Of a stretch of DNA of 38,630 nt, positions 10,263 to 17,240 are shown piece by piece. The stretch lies in assembly GCA_016874915.1 (NCBI GenBank), contig VGSW01000013.1, positions 1 through 38,630 on the forward strand, written 5' to 3'. This DNA is from Deltaproteobacteria bacterium (GTDB lineage Bacteria; Desulfobacterota; Desulfobaccia; Desulfobaccales; 0-14-0-80-60-11). The notes beneath the pieces were generated by a model that saw nothing but the letters and a program-made list of their open reading frames with translations, ran no database searches and had not been told where the DNA came from. The position numbers were made by a program, and so were the translations under genes. Every line of letters begins with the position of its first letter. Positions within the stretch are counted from its first letter, which is position 1.

Positions 10263-11366
10263 TCAGGCGCCGCCGGTGGGGGCGGACGGGGTGGCCGCGG
10301 GCGGTTCCGGGGGACCCGGCTCCGAGGATGGATCGGCCAGGCAGTCCCGGCCCAGGAGCTTAACCTTGGAGGCCCCGACGACCATGGCGATGGCCAGCGT
10401 TTCCCGAAGCTCCTGGGGAGTGGCTCCCAGTTCCCTGGCAACTGCCAGGGAGCGTCGGATGCACGGTTCACAGCCCGCAGCCAGAGAGGCCCCCAGGGCG
10501 ATCAAGCGCTTGGTCTTGGCATCCAGGGCGCCGGCGGCGAAGGTCTGGGTGACAAATTCCTGATGGGACGGAAACGGATCGGACCGGGACATCTCCACCC
10601 CTTTCTCGGAAGCCGCAAGGGGCTTGTCTGCCGTAAATAACGCCCCTTCCGTGTAGGCTGAACTTTTAAAGCCGGTGAGGCGCACCAGTCTCCCCCGGAC
10701 GAAGCCGGCGGTGTGCATGAGGGCCAGGAAGTCCCTTCCCGGCAGGGCCCCGCCGATTCACCGGTGCCAGTTGTCCAGACGATCCGCCTGTTCGGGGGGC
10801 AGCGGCCTCACCAGGACCATGTCCGCCAGCAGGAGCCGGCCCCCCGGTTTCAGGACCCGATAGGCCTCTCTGAGGGCTTTTTCCTTGTCCACGGTCAGGT
10901 TGTAGACGCCGTTGCTGAGGACCACGTCGGCCCAGGCGTCGGGCACCGGCAGGGCTTCGGCCTCCCCTGCCAGGAAGCGCACCCGGCCGGCCGCCAGAGC
11001 GGCTTGGTGGGCCTGGGCCCGGCCGACCATTTCGGGGGAGAGGTCCACGCCCACCACCTCCCCCTCGGACCCCGCCAGCCGGGCGGCCACCAGAGCGTCG
11101 AAGCCGGCGCCGCAGCCCACATCCACCACCTTTTCCCCGGGGTGAATCTGGCCCAGGGAAAAAGGGTTTCCCACGCCGCAGAAGCTGTTGAGGACCTCCG
11201 CGGGGAAATCCTGCCACCACTCCTCCTCGTAGCCCAAGGCGCGTATGCCCTCAACCCCGGTGGGATATTGGAAACATCCGGCGGGCGTGACGGCCACCCG
11301 GGCATATTTTTCCAGGATTTTTTCCCTGACGAGCTGCCGGTCCAGGTTGCTCAACGCTGCAGTCAT
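10263..11366 (-). CDS. Selenoprotein: ArsM-like methyltransferase fused to AhpD-like CMD domain (in-frame TGA = Sec203)
   Basis: Read through one TGA (10760-10758), the frame encodes 367 residues. Residues 1-240 are an arsenite-methyltransferase-like SAM enzyme: SFCGVGNP at 61-68 (compare the ArsM Cys-GNP motif), SAM motif VVDVGCGAG at 80-88 and LKPGGRLLLADM at 172-183. The sequence then reads DNWHR-U-IGGALPG, so the TGA sits where ArsM has its conserved Cys in a W..CxxGAL context. The frame after TGA continues with typical ArsM C-terminal sequence (TAGF, TGFKSSAYTEGALFTADKP), then from about 260 a carboxymuconolactone decarboxylase/AhpD-like domain with CxxC at 299-302 (AAGCEPCIRRSL). A SECIS-like hairpin follows the TGA. 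Start ATG 11366 has AGGAGGGCGG upstream. The predicted role is SAM-dependent methylation of arsenite or another thiol-bound metalloid, with a fused thiol-redox domain. The substrate is inferred. A standard call gives two fragments, 10758-11366 and 10263-10592 (ATG with AAAGGGGTGGAG). Confidence 0.85.
10723..10760 (-). promoter_or_regulatory. SECIS-like element and UGA-Sec codon of the ArsM-CMD gene
   Basis: TGA is at 10760-10758. A 9-bp stem, GCCGGGAAG with CTTCCTGGC (10743-10735 with 10731-10723, one G-U pair), encloses a GGA loop. The loop begins 24 nt after the TGA. This fits the bacterial SECIS rules (apical loop 16-37 nt downstream, G among its first two bases). Confidence 0.75.
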
Positions 11367-11442
11367 AGCCGCCCTCCTGCCAGGCGTCCCTCCCCGCCTT
11401 GTTTCAGTGTTTCCTGCCGGACTCATTCCTGTGCAAGGACGG

Positions 11443-11475
11443 AAAAAGCCCGGTGAAGCGGACTCCACCGGGCTT
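11443..11475 (-). terminator. Rho-independent terminator between the two selenoprotein genes
   Basis: A 10-bp stem AAGCCCGGTG/CACCGGGCTT (11475-11466 with 11455-11446), read on the minus strand and ending in a T run. It lies 27 nt past the stop of the HdrD-like gene, so the ArsM-CMD gene is either separately transcribed or reached by read-through. Confidence 0.8.
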
Positions 11476-11501
11476 GGAGTGCTCAGATCACCGGAACAGA
11501 C

Positions 11502-12854
11502 TCACTCTTCTTCCTCGAATTCGATGCCGTCCCGCTCGAACTGGGCGTCCCTGAGGGCGTGGGCTTTCTCGATTTCCTCTTCGCTCCAGGGTTCGATGAC
11601 CAGGGTGTTGGCCACCAACTCCCAGAGGTAGACCGTTTCCTTGTAGTTGCCCATGTCGAAGCCTTCCCGGCCCTTATTGAACTCGCCGGCCAGACCTTTC
11701 ATGATCTGGTCCCGGCAGTTGTGGCAGGGGGCCATGACCACTTCCGCGCCTGTGTCCCGGATCTGGTCGGCCTTGGCCTTACCGTAAGCCAGACGCTCCT
11801 CGTCGTAGGGCATGGCCCAGGCACCGCCGCCGGCGCCGCAGCAGTGGTTGTTCAGGGGGTCGTCGCACATCTCCCGGAAGAGGGAGGGATCGACGCACTG
11901 CTTGGTGAGCCAACGGTTGAGTTCGGCCATGTGATCCCCAAAGGAAATTTGGGACTTGCGCCCATAATTGCAAGGGTCATGGACCGTGATGGTGTGGTGG
12001 TTGACCGAGGGGTCGAGCTTGATCCGGCCCTCGTCGATGTACTCTTTCAGGAGCTCCTGGATGCTGACCACCTTGAACTCGTCGAACACTTCGGGAAACC
12101 AATTTTTGAACCCGCCCCGGGTTGCAAAGTAGGCGTGCCCTCATTCCGGGTACAAGATGGTTTTCACCTTAAGTCGTCGGGCGTTCTCGATGATCCGGCG
12201 CACCTGCTCCTTCCAGGCCGGGTCGTCGCCGGAGAACAGACCCCAGTTGACCCCTTCCCAGTTTACCGACGACACGGTCCAGTCCTCTTTGGCGGCGTAG
12301 AAAATCTTCCACCAGAACTTCATGTCGTCCGGTTCGGCAAAGGGTTCCTTGCTGTTAATGGTGACGATGATGTTGGCCCCTTCCTTGTCCACCGGCACAT
12401 AGAACCCAGGGCAGCACTCATCTTCCACTTCCTTGCCCAGGTCGGCCAGGAGAAAGAGGAAGTCATCCCTGGGGATGCCCAGGTTGTTGCCCCGTTCCAG
12501 GTTCATCATGGTGCCCTTGTGGATGGGGCCGGGCACCTTGCCCCGCTCCCGGGCGGTGCGGCAGGCCCGGAAGGTCTTCATGAGTTGAATGCCCATGGGG
12601 CATTGATACTGGCAGCGGCCGCACAGGGTGCAGACCCACGGCCACTTGGAGTCCACCACCTCTTGCTCCATGCCGAAAACAATGGCCCGGATGGCCTTCC
12701 GGGGATCCCAGGCGCCTTCGCCGCCTTCCACGGGGACGAGTCCTGAGGCCGGACATCCGCCCCCGCAGGTGCCGCAGGTATAGCATCGGTCCGCCATATC
12801 GGGAGTAATCCCGATTTTGCGGTGCTTGCGGTCAACCTTGATCGCCTCTTCCAT
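11502..12854 (-). CDS. Selenoprotein: HdrD/DsrK/TmcB-like iron-sulfur protein (in-frame TGA = Sec238)
   Basis: Read through TGA 12143-12141 the frame encodes 450 residues. Two [4Fe-4S] sites appear at C24/C27/C30/C34 (CYTCGTCGGGC) and C75/C78/C81/C85 (CTLCGRCQYQC). The first CCG-type domain ends in LYPE-U-GHAYFATRGG, where relatives carry Cys (ECGHA). The second CCG domain is complete: C295, C338-C339 and C377xxC380 (HDPCNYGR, NHCCGAGGG, APCHNC). Proteins of this family pass electrons between disulfide/thiol pairs and membrane or cytoplasmic donors in sulfate reducers and methanogens. ATG 12854 is chosen because GGAGG lies 8 nt before it. The upstream ATG 12890 lacks a site. A SECIS-like hairpin follows the TGA. 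No membrane partner gene (HdrE/DsrM type) is adjacent. A standard call would give two pieces, 12141-12890 and 11502-12089. Confidence 0.88.
12105..12143 (-). promoter_or_regulatory. SECIS-like element and UGA-Sec codon of the HdrD-like gene
   Basis: TGA is at 12143-12141. The stem TTTG-(bulged C)-AACCC pairs with GGGTT-CAAA around a 5-nt loop GGGGC (12128-12105 on the minus strand). The loop begins 23 nt after the TGA and starts with G, matching bacterial SECIS rules and the spacing seen in the neighbouring gene. Confidence 0.7.
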
Positions 12855-12996
12855 GTAATTTTCCTCCATGCGCGGCCCTTGGCGGGCCATTTTGCCAGGT
12901 TCACCTCAGTGGCTGCGCCATGAATTTTCTTGCACCTAGCTTCTTATATAACAAATATTTGCCAAAAATAAACGTACCTTTTTCCGGAACAGTTCG

Positions 12997-13024
12997 ATTA
13001 TAAAATGGCCGTTCGTCAAGTCAA
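12997..13024 (-). promoter_or_regulatory. Sigma70-type promoter of the HdrD-like selenoprotein gene
   Basis: On the minus strand TTGACT (13024-13019), a 16-nt spacer and a perfect TATAAT (13002-12997), in an AT-rich 345-bp divergent intergenic region. The leader to the ATG at 12854 would be about 137 nt. Confidence 0.75.
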
Positions 13025-13199
13025 GCATAAAATACCAATTTTCACAAACCTTACTGCCCGGCCGGCGACGCGGCGGTTGAGCCGCCCTGCTACTCTCTGG
13101 GTGGAAATTTCCGGACCCTGCCGGGAAGTCTGTGGTATGATATAAATAATCCTCAAGAAAAGGGGAAGGCTCTGACCCCTGCCTCCCTGGGCGCCTCGT

Positions 13200-14399
13200 A
13201 TGCCTGACGCAGCCCACCTCCCGGCCCGCCTGGACGCTCTGCGGGAATTGAGCCGGCGACTGGCGGCCCGGCGGGACGATCTGGTCGCCGCCGCGGGCGA
13301 GGATACGGGCGCCCCCTGCCGCATCGCCGGCATTGAAGTGGACCTGGCCGTGGAGCACCTGGCCGGCATGGAGGAGGAGGCCCCCCTGGTGGCGGGGACC
13401 TCCCCCTATGGCGCCGTGGCCGCCATCTTCCCCTATGACGCGGTGCCGGTGATGCTGGCCCGGGTGGGCGGCGCGGCGCTCTTGGGGGGGAACCGCTTCC
13501 GCTTCAACTGCTCCTCCCAGACCCCCCGCACCGCCGCGGTGGTCCGGGAAATCGTCGCTCCCTTCCCGGAATTGGAAACCCCGCCGGCGGGGACGGACAA
13601 CCGCACCTTCGGCCGGGCCTGCGTCCGGGATCCGGCGGTGCGGGTCTTTTTCATCTCCGGGGGCGGCGAGGTGGGGGCGGTCTATGCCCGGGAAGCCGCC
13701 CACTTCGACAAGATTTTCTTCGCCGGCCCCAGCGGCCTGCCGCCGGTGATCTTCTGCCGCGACGCCCCGCTGGAGGCCGCCGTGCCCTTTCTGGTGCGCC
13801 GGGCCTTCCTCAACGGCGGCCAATACTGCACCTGTCCCAAGCGGGTCTACCTGCACCGGGACCTCTACGACGAAGCCCGGGACCGCATCCTGGCCATGAT
13901 GCCGGAGATCCGGGTGGGGGACCCGGCGGACCCCACCACCTGGATCGGCCCCATCCGGGTGGAGCGCACCCGCAAGCTTCTGAAGCAGGCCCTGGAACTC
14001 CTGAAGGATGCCCGCTTTCTCCTGCCGCCCCGACGGGACGGGGTCTGGCAGGGTCCCTTCCTGGTGGAGACCGCGGACCCTCCCGAGATGGAATTGTTCG
14101 GCCCCTTCCTGGCCCTGGTGCGGGTGGCCGACGATGAGGAGGCGGTGGCCCGGGTCCTGGCCGGCCGCTATCCCTTCGCGGTGGTCACCTTCGGCGCCCT
14201 GCCCGCCGGCGCCCGGGAGCGCCTGGCCGCGGCCTTCGGCATGACCTACCACGACCCCGACTTCCTCTTCACGCCGCTGCGCCTGCCCTTCGGCGGCCGC
14301 AAACGGAGCGGCTGGATCCTGGAGTGGCGCCAGGGCAAACTGCGCCGCCGGGACGGGGCCTTCAGCTACACCGCCGAACTGGTCCGGAGCGAGAAATAA
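13200..14399 (+). CDS. Aldehyde dehydrogenase family protein, divergent, lacking the usual Glu
   Basis: A 399-residue protein, shorter than usual ALDHs (about 450-500), with the ALDH fold visible: SPYGAVAAIFPYD at 68-80, the Cys loop FLNGGQYCTCPKRVYL with catalytic C210, and LFGPFLALVRVADDEEA near 300. The motif that normally carries the general-base Glu (ELGG) reads GPSGLPPVIF at 176-185, so Glu is replaced by S178. The C-terminal FGGRKRSG is typical. It may be a CoA-acylating or otherwise altered enzyme, or a non-classical member; the substrate is unknown. The start ATG 13200 has only a weak ribosome site. Its last 19 coding bases recur at 14762-14780, bracketing a repeat cluster that separates it from the DUF169 gene. 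Confidence 0.8.
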   Translation: MPDAAHLPARLDALRELSRRLAARRDDLVAAAGEDTGAPCRIAGIEVDLAVEHLAGMEEEAPLVAGTSPYGAVAAIFPYDAVPVMLARVGGAALLGGNRFRFNCSSQTPRTAAVVREIVAPFPELETPPAGTDNRTFGRACVRDPAVRVFFISGGGEVGAVYAREAAHFDKIFFAGPSGLPPVIFCRDAPLEAAVPFLVRRAFLNGGQYCTCPKRVYLHRDLYDEARDRILAMMPEIRVGDPADPTTWIGPIRVERTRKLLKQALELLKDARFLLPPRRDGVWQGPFLVETADPPEMELFGPFLALVRVADDEEAVARVLAGRYPFAVVTFGALPAGARERLAAAFGMTYHDPDFLFTPLRLPFGGRKRSGWILEWRQGKLRRRDGAFSYTAELVRSEK

Positions 14400-14780
14400 G
14401 TCTTTCATCTCAGGCTCTTGCAAAATTCTCCCTTTGTCCTGGGAAAGGGCGGCGGTTTTGAAAACGCTCGGCAAGATGCCAATCTCTTTCATGGTGCGCG
14501 GTGCGCACCCTACTTGGGGGCCGGAACATCAGAGGATCTGTAGGGTGCGCACCGCGCACCATGATATTTGGGAAACCATGACGCTGCAGCGGAAGTTTTG
14601 CAAGAGCCTCATCTGGTTTCATCTTGTTCCCAAGTCTCTCGTAGGAAGCGTCTTACGCGCCAAAAACGGTGCGTGAGACGCACCCTACATTTTCATGGTC
14701 TTGGGTGTTCCCCCGGTACTTGAGGGGCTCGTTCCCAAGTTCATCTGGGGAACCGGATGAAAACTGGTCCGGAGCGAGAA
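14377..14780. repeat. 19-bp direct repeat bracketing an inserted repeat cluster
   Basis: AACTGGTCCGGAGCGAGAA occurs at 14377-14395, ending 4 bp before the end of the ALDH CDS, and again at 14762-14780. Between them lie only repeats: the TTTTGCAAGAGCCT-ended element, its nested palindrome and a GGTGCGT hairpin at 14668-14684. This suggests insertion with duplication of the 3' end of the ALDH gene. The remainder of 14400-14805 holds no gene. Confidence 0.7.
14412..14609. repeat. MITE-like element with AGGCTCTTGCAAAA ends
   Basis: Perfect 14-bp inverted ends AGGCTCTTGCAAAA (14412-14425) and TTTTGCAAGAGCCT (14596-14609). CATCT occurs at 14406-14410 and 14610-14614 as a possible target duplication. 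A 24-bp perfect inverted repeat (14490-14513 with 14540-14563, CATGGTGCGCGGTGCGCACC...) is nested inside. The left 87 bp (from 14403 to 14489) recurs inverted at 37658-37745. Confidence 0.75.
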
Positions 14781-14805
14781 GCACATCGTTGGAGGGAGAT
14801 GATCT

Positions 14806-15621
14806 ATGGATATCAAAGGGTTACTGGAAGTCCTGGGGAACCCGGAAGAGCCGCTGGGCATGTTTTATACGGACGTGGAGCCTGAGGAGGGCTTTTCCCC
14901 CCAGCCGGGGAACCTCCCCAGCGCGGCGGCGGAAGCCCGGGGCGAAGTGGACTTCGGCGCGCTCTTCGGGGCCCATTCCTGCGTCCTGGGCCACATCTGG
15001 CGGGCCCGCCGCCAGGGAGGCGCGGCCTACTTCAGCCGGGAGCGCTTCGGCTGTCTGGGGGGCGCCTTTTATCTGGGCTTCCTCAAACCGCAACTGGAGG
15101 CCATCGTTCACTATGTCTCCACCGGCGTCCCCGGCATGATGGAGGGGGAGCGCTACCTGGAGTCCCCCCAGGCCACCCGGAACTTTTTCAACTACATCGA
15201 CCCCCGCCCGGCCCCGGCGGCGTATTGCGTCTTCCAGCCGCTGAGCCGCTTCGCTCCCGGCGAACAGCCCGAAATCGTCATCCTTTTCGGACGCCCGGAG
15301 ATGCTGAGCGGCCTGGTCTTCCTGGCCAGCTTCGTCACCAATGACCTGGAGGCCGTCGTCTCGCCCTTCGGCGCGGACTGCTCTTACCTGGTCACCTGGC
15401 CCCTGTGGCACCTGGCCCGGGGGAATCTCAAGGCGGTCCTGGGGGGGTGGGACCCCACCGCCCGGAAATATCACCAACCCGACGAACTGAGCTTCGCGGC
15501 GCCCTGGGAGCTGTTCCGGCGCATGGCCCAGCGCTGGCCCGAGTCCTTCCTCACCGGCGACACCTGGGCCGGAGTCAAGAAGAAGATCGCCCTGAGCCGG
15601 CGCACCTGGGAAAAAAGATAG
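14806..15621 (+). CDS. DUF169 family protein
   Basis: A 271-residue protein of the DUF169 family, frequent in anaerobic bacteria and archaea. Family features seen: PLGMFYTD near residue 16, the Cys-containing SCVLGHIWRARR at 58-69, RFGCLGGAFYLGF at 80-92, and YCVFQPLSRF with GRPEMLSGL in the middle. No signal peptide or membrane helix. The biochemical function of DUF169 is not established to my knowledge; conserved Cys residues (58, 83, 141) suggest a metal or redox role. ATG 14806 is preceded by GGAGGGAG. It was probably once transcribed with the ALDH gene before the repeat insertion. Confidence 0.9.
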   Translation: MDIKGLLEVLGNPEEPLGMFYTDVEPEEGFSPQPGNLPSAAAEARGEVDFGALFGAHSCVLGHIWRARRQGGAAYFSRERFGCLGGAFYLGFLKPQLEAIVHYVSTGVPGMMEGERYLESPQATRNFFNYIDPRPAPAAYCVFQPLSRFAPGEQPEIVILFGRPEMLSGLVFLASFVTNDLEAVVSPFGADCSYLVTWPLWHLARGNLKAVLGGWDPTARKYHQPDELSFAAPWELFRRMAQRWPESFLTGDTWAGVKKKIALSRRTWEKR

Positions 15622-15718
15622 AGCCGCACGACCTGAAATGGGTTTTGGGTTTTGGGATTCGGGTTCCGGGATGATTGTTCCATCCCGGCTCCCAGCCTCC
15701 GGTAAAGTCGTTCCGGAG

Positions 15719-15735
15719 GGTGCGTCTCACGCACC
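15719..15735. repeat. GGTGCGT palindrome (REP-like)
   Basis: GGTGCGT-CTC-ACGCACC hairpin, the reverse-complement form of the one at 14668-14684 (GGTGCGT-GAG-ACGCACC with flanking CCTAC). It lies 70 bp before the DUF362 start. The family is related to the nested palindrome at 14490-14563. Confidence 0.6.
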
Positions 15736-15804
15736 ATGGCCGGGGACGGCGGCGGGCGGGGCCTTAACCCCCCGGCCCCTCCGGCCCTCGGCGAGGAGGT
15801 TCCC

Positions 15805-17109
15805 ATGGTCCGCAGTTTCTGGCATCGGCGCATCGGCAGACGGCGGTTTCTGGCTGAATCAGCCGCCGCGGGGTTGCTCCTCTCCCTGCCCCGGGGTCAG
15901 ACGGAGGCCGCCCCACCACCCAGTATCCTCTATCATGTCATGAATATCCCCAGCCATCCTTTTACCAGCCCCTCCCACCCCAACGAACACGCCGGCGTCA
16001 ACGCCCTCCTGGAACTCATGGGCCAACACGGGGATAAGTTGTATCGCTCCGAGAGCGTCGGGCCGCTGTCCGGACCGTGGGGCTTCATCGCCGCCGACGA
16101 CGTGGTGGTCATCAAGGTCAACGCCCAGTGGAAGTACCGGGGCTGCACCAACAGCGACGTCATCCGGGGGCTCATCCAGAAGATTCTGGACCACCCCGAC
16201 GGCTTTTCAGGCGAGGTGGTGATCTTCGGGAACGGCCAGGGCTGGGGCAGCCTGAATTGTGACAGCGATCCGGATGGCCATTATGGTGATACCACCCAGC
16301 ACGCCAACGCCAACGACGAGAGCCACAGTTTCCTGTACCTGGTGGACACCGTGTTCCGGGACAGCCGGGTGACCGCCTTCCTGATGGACCCGCATGTCGG
16401 GACCTTTATCGGACTGGGGGATCACACCTCTCACGGCTTCCGCATCATTCTGGACCCCTCTGGACGGGATACCATCTCCTACCCCTGTTTCACCACCGCG
16501 GGTGGGCGCCGGGTGGAACTGAAGCAGGGTATCTGGACGGGAACGGCTTACAGCCAGAACCTGAAACTCATCAACGTGCCGGTCCTCAAGCACCATTGGG
16601 GCGCCAAGGTCACCGCTTCCCTGAAGCACATGTACGGCATCCTGTCCATGCGGGATGGGAACTATTTCCGTCGGCATTTTGATGATCTGGGGAGGCAATG
16701 CGGCCTGATGATGGCGACCGTCAAAACCCCGGTGCTCAATATCGTGGACGCCATCTGGGTCTCCCACGGGTCCCTTTTCGGCTATCCGCCCGAAACCACC
16801 ACCCGGGTCAACCAGCTCCTGGCCAGCCAGGACCCGGTGGCGCTGGACTATTGGGCCGCCAAATATATCCTGTATCCCATCGATAAAAATCCTCAGCACC
16901 ATCCGGACTTCGCCGGGGTGGACGCCTGGCTCACCTCCGCCCGGGACCTCATCAACGCCCGGGGCGGGCTCTGGGACCCGGATAACGCCATCTATCAGGG
17001 AAACGTGACGAAGAACGAAAAGTCCATGCTGGTGCGCACCCGGAATATGGCGCCATTCCGTCCCATTGCACCCGTTCCATCCTTCCTGGAACTCCTGCTG
17101 CATGATTGA
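15805..17109 (+). CDS. Tat-exported DUF362-domain protein
   Basis: A 434-residue protein beginning with a twin-arginine signal: RRIGRRRFLAESAAAGLLLSL, with cleavage probably near residue 35. The mature part matches the DUF362 family (VVIKVNAQWKYRGCTNSDVI, LKLINVPVLKHHWGAKVTAS, and the C-terminal SQDPVALDYWAAKYIL). No ferredoxin-type cysteine cluster is present, unlike some DUF362 proteins. ATG 15805 is chosen for GAGGAGG 6 nt upstream and because the Tat motif starts right after; the open frame from 15736 adds low-complexity sequence. Export in folded form suggests a cofactor-bearing periplasmic protein; the role is unknown. Two strong hairpins follow the stop. Confidence 0.85.
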   Translation: MVRSFWHRRIGRRRFLAESAAAGLLLSLPRGQTEAAPPPSILYHVMNIPSHPFTSPSHPNEHAGVNALLELMGQHGDKLYRSESVGPLSGPWGFIAADDVVVIKVNAQWKYRGCTNSDVIRGLIQKILDHPDGFSGEVVIFGNGQGWGSLNCDSDPDGHYGDTTQHANANDESHSFLYLVDTVFRDSRVTAFLMDPHVGTFIGLGDHTSHGFRIILDPSGRDTISYPCFTTAGGRRVELKQGIWTGTAYSQNLKLINVPVLKHHWGAKVTASLKHMYGILSMRDGNYFRRHFDDLGRQCGLMMATVKTPVLNIVDAIWVSHGSLFGYPPETTTRVNQLLASQDPVALDYWAAKYILYPIDKNPQHHPDFAGVDAWLTSARDLINARGGLWDPDNAIYQGNVTKNEKSMLVRTRNMAPFRPIAPVPSFLELLLHD

Positions 17110-17195
17110 GGCCCCCCACCCCCTTTATGGGGGGCCTCCATAAAGGGTTGGGGAAGGGGGTGTTGGGGGGCAAGGGTTTATGACCCTTGCCCCCC
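17108..17195. terminator. Two strong hairpins between the converging DUF362 and methyltransferase genes
   Basis: The first is an 11-bp perfect stem GAGGCCCCCCA (17108-17118) with TGGGGGGCCTC (17128-17138), starting at the DUF362 stop. The second is a 13-bp perfect stem GGGGGGCAAGGGT (17165-17177) with ACCCTTGCCCCCC (17183-17195). Neither has a T run, so they may act as bidirectional transcription barriers or be repeat-derived. Confidence 0.6.
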
Positions 17196-17240
17196 TCCCC
17201 CACAGCAAACTTTGTAATACAGGCCCCGAGGCGGATAACC

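Noticed and set aside
12936-14492. 518-aa minus-strand ORF opposite the ALDH gene
   Set aside because: Gly/His/Pro-rich translation without domain character; it mirrors the GC-rich third positions of the real plus-strand gene and its first residues come from the repeat at 14403-14489.
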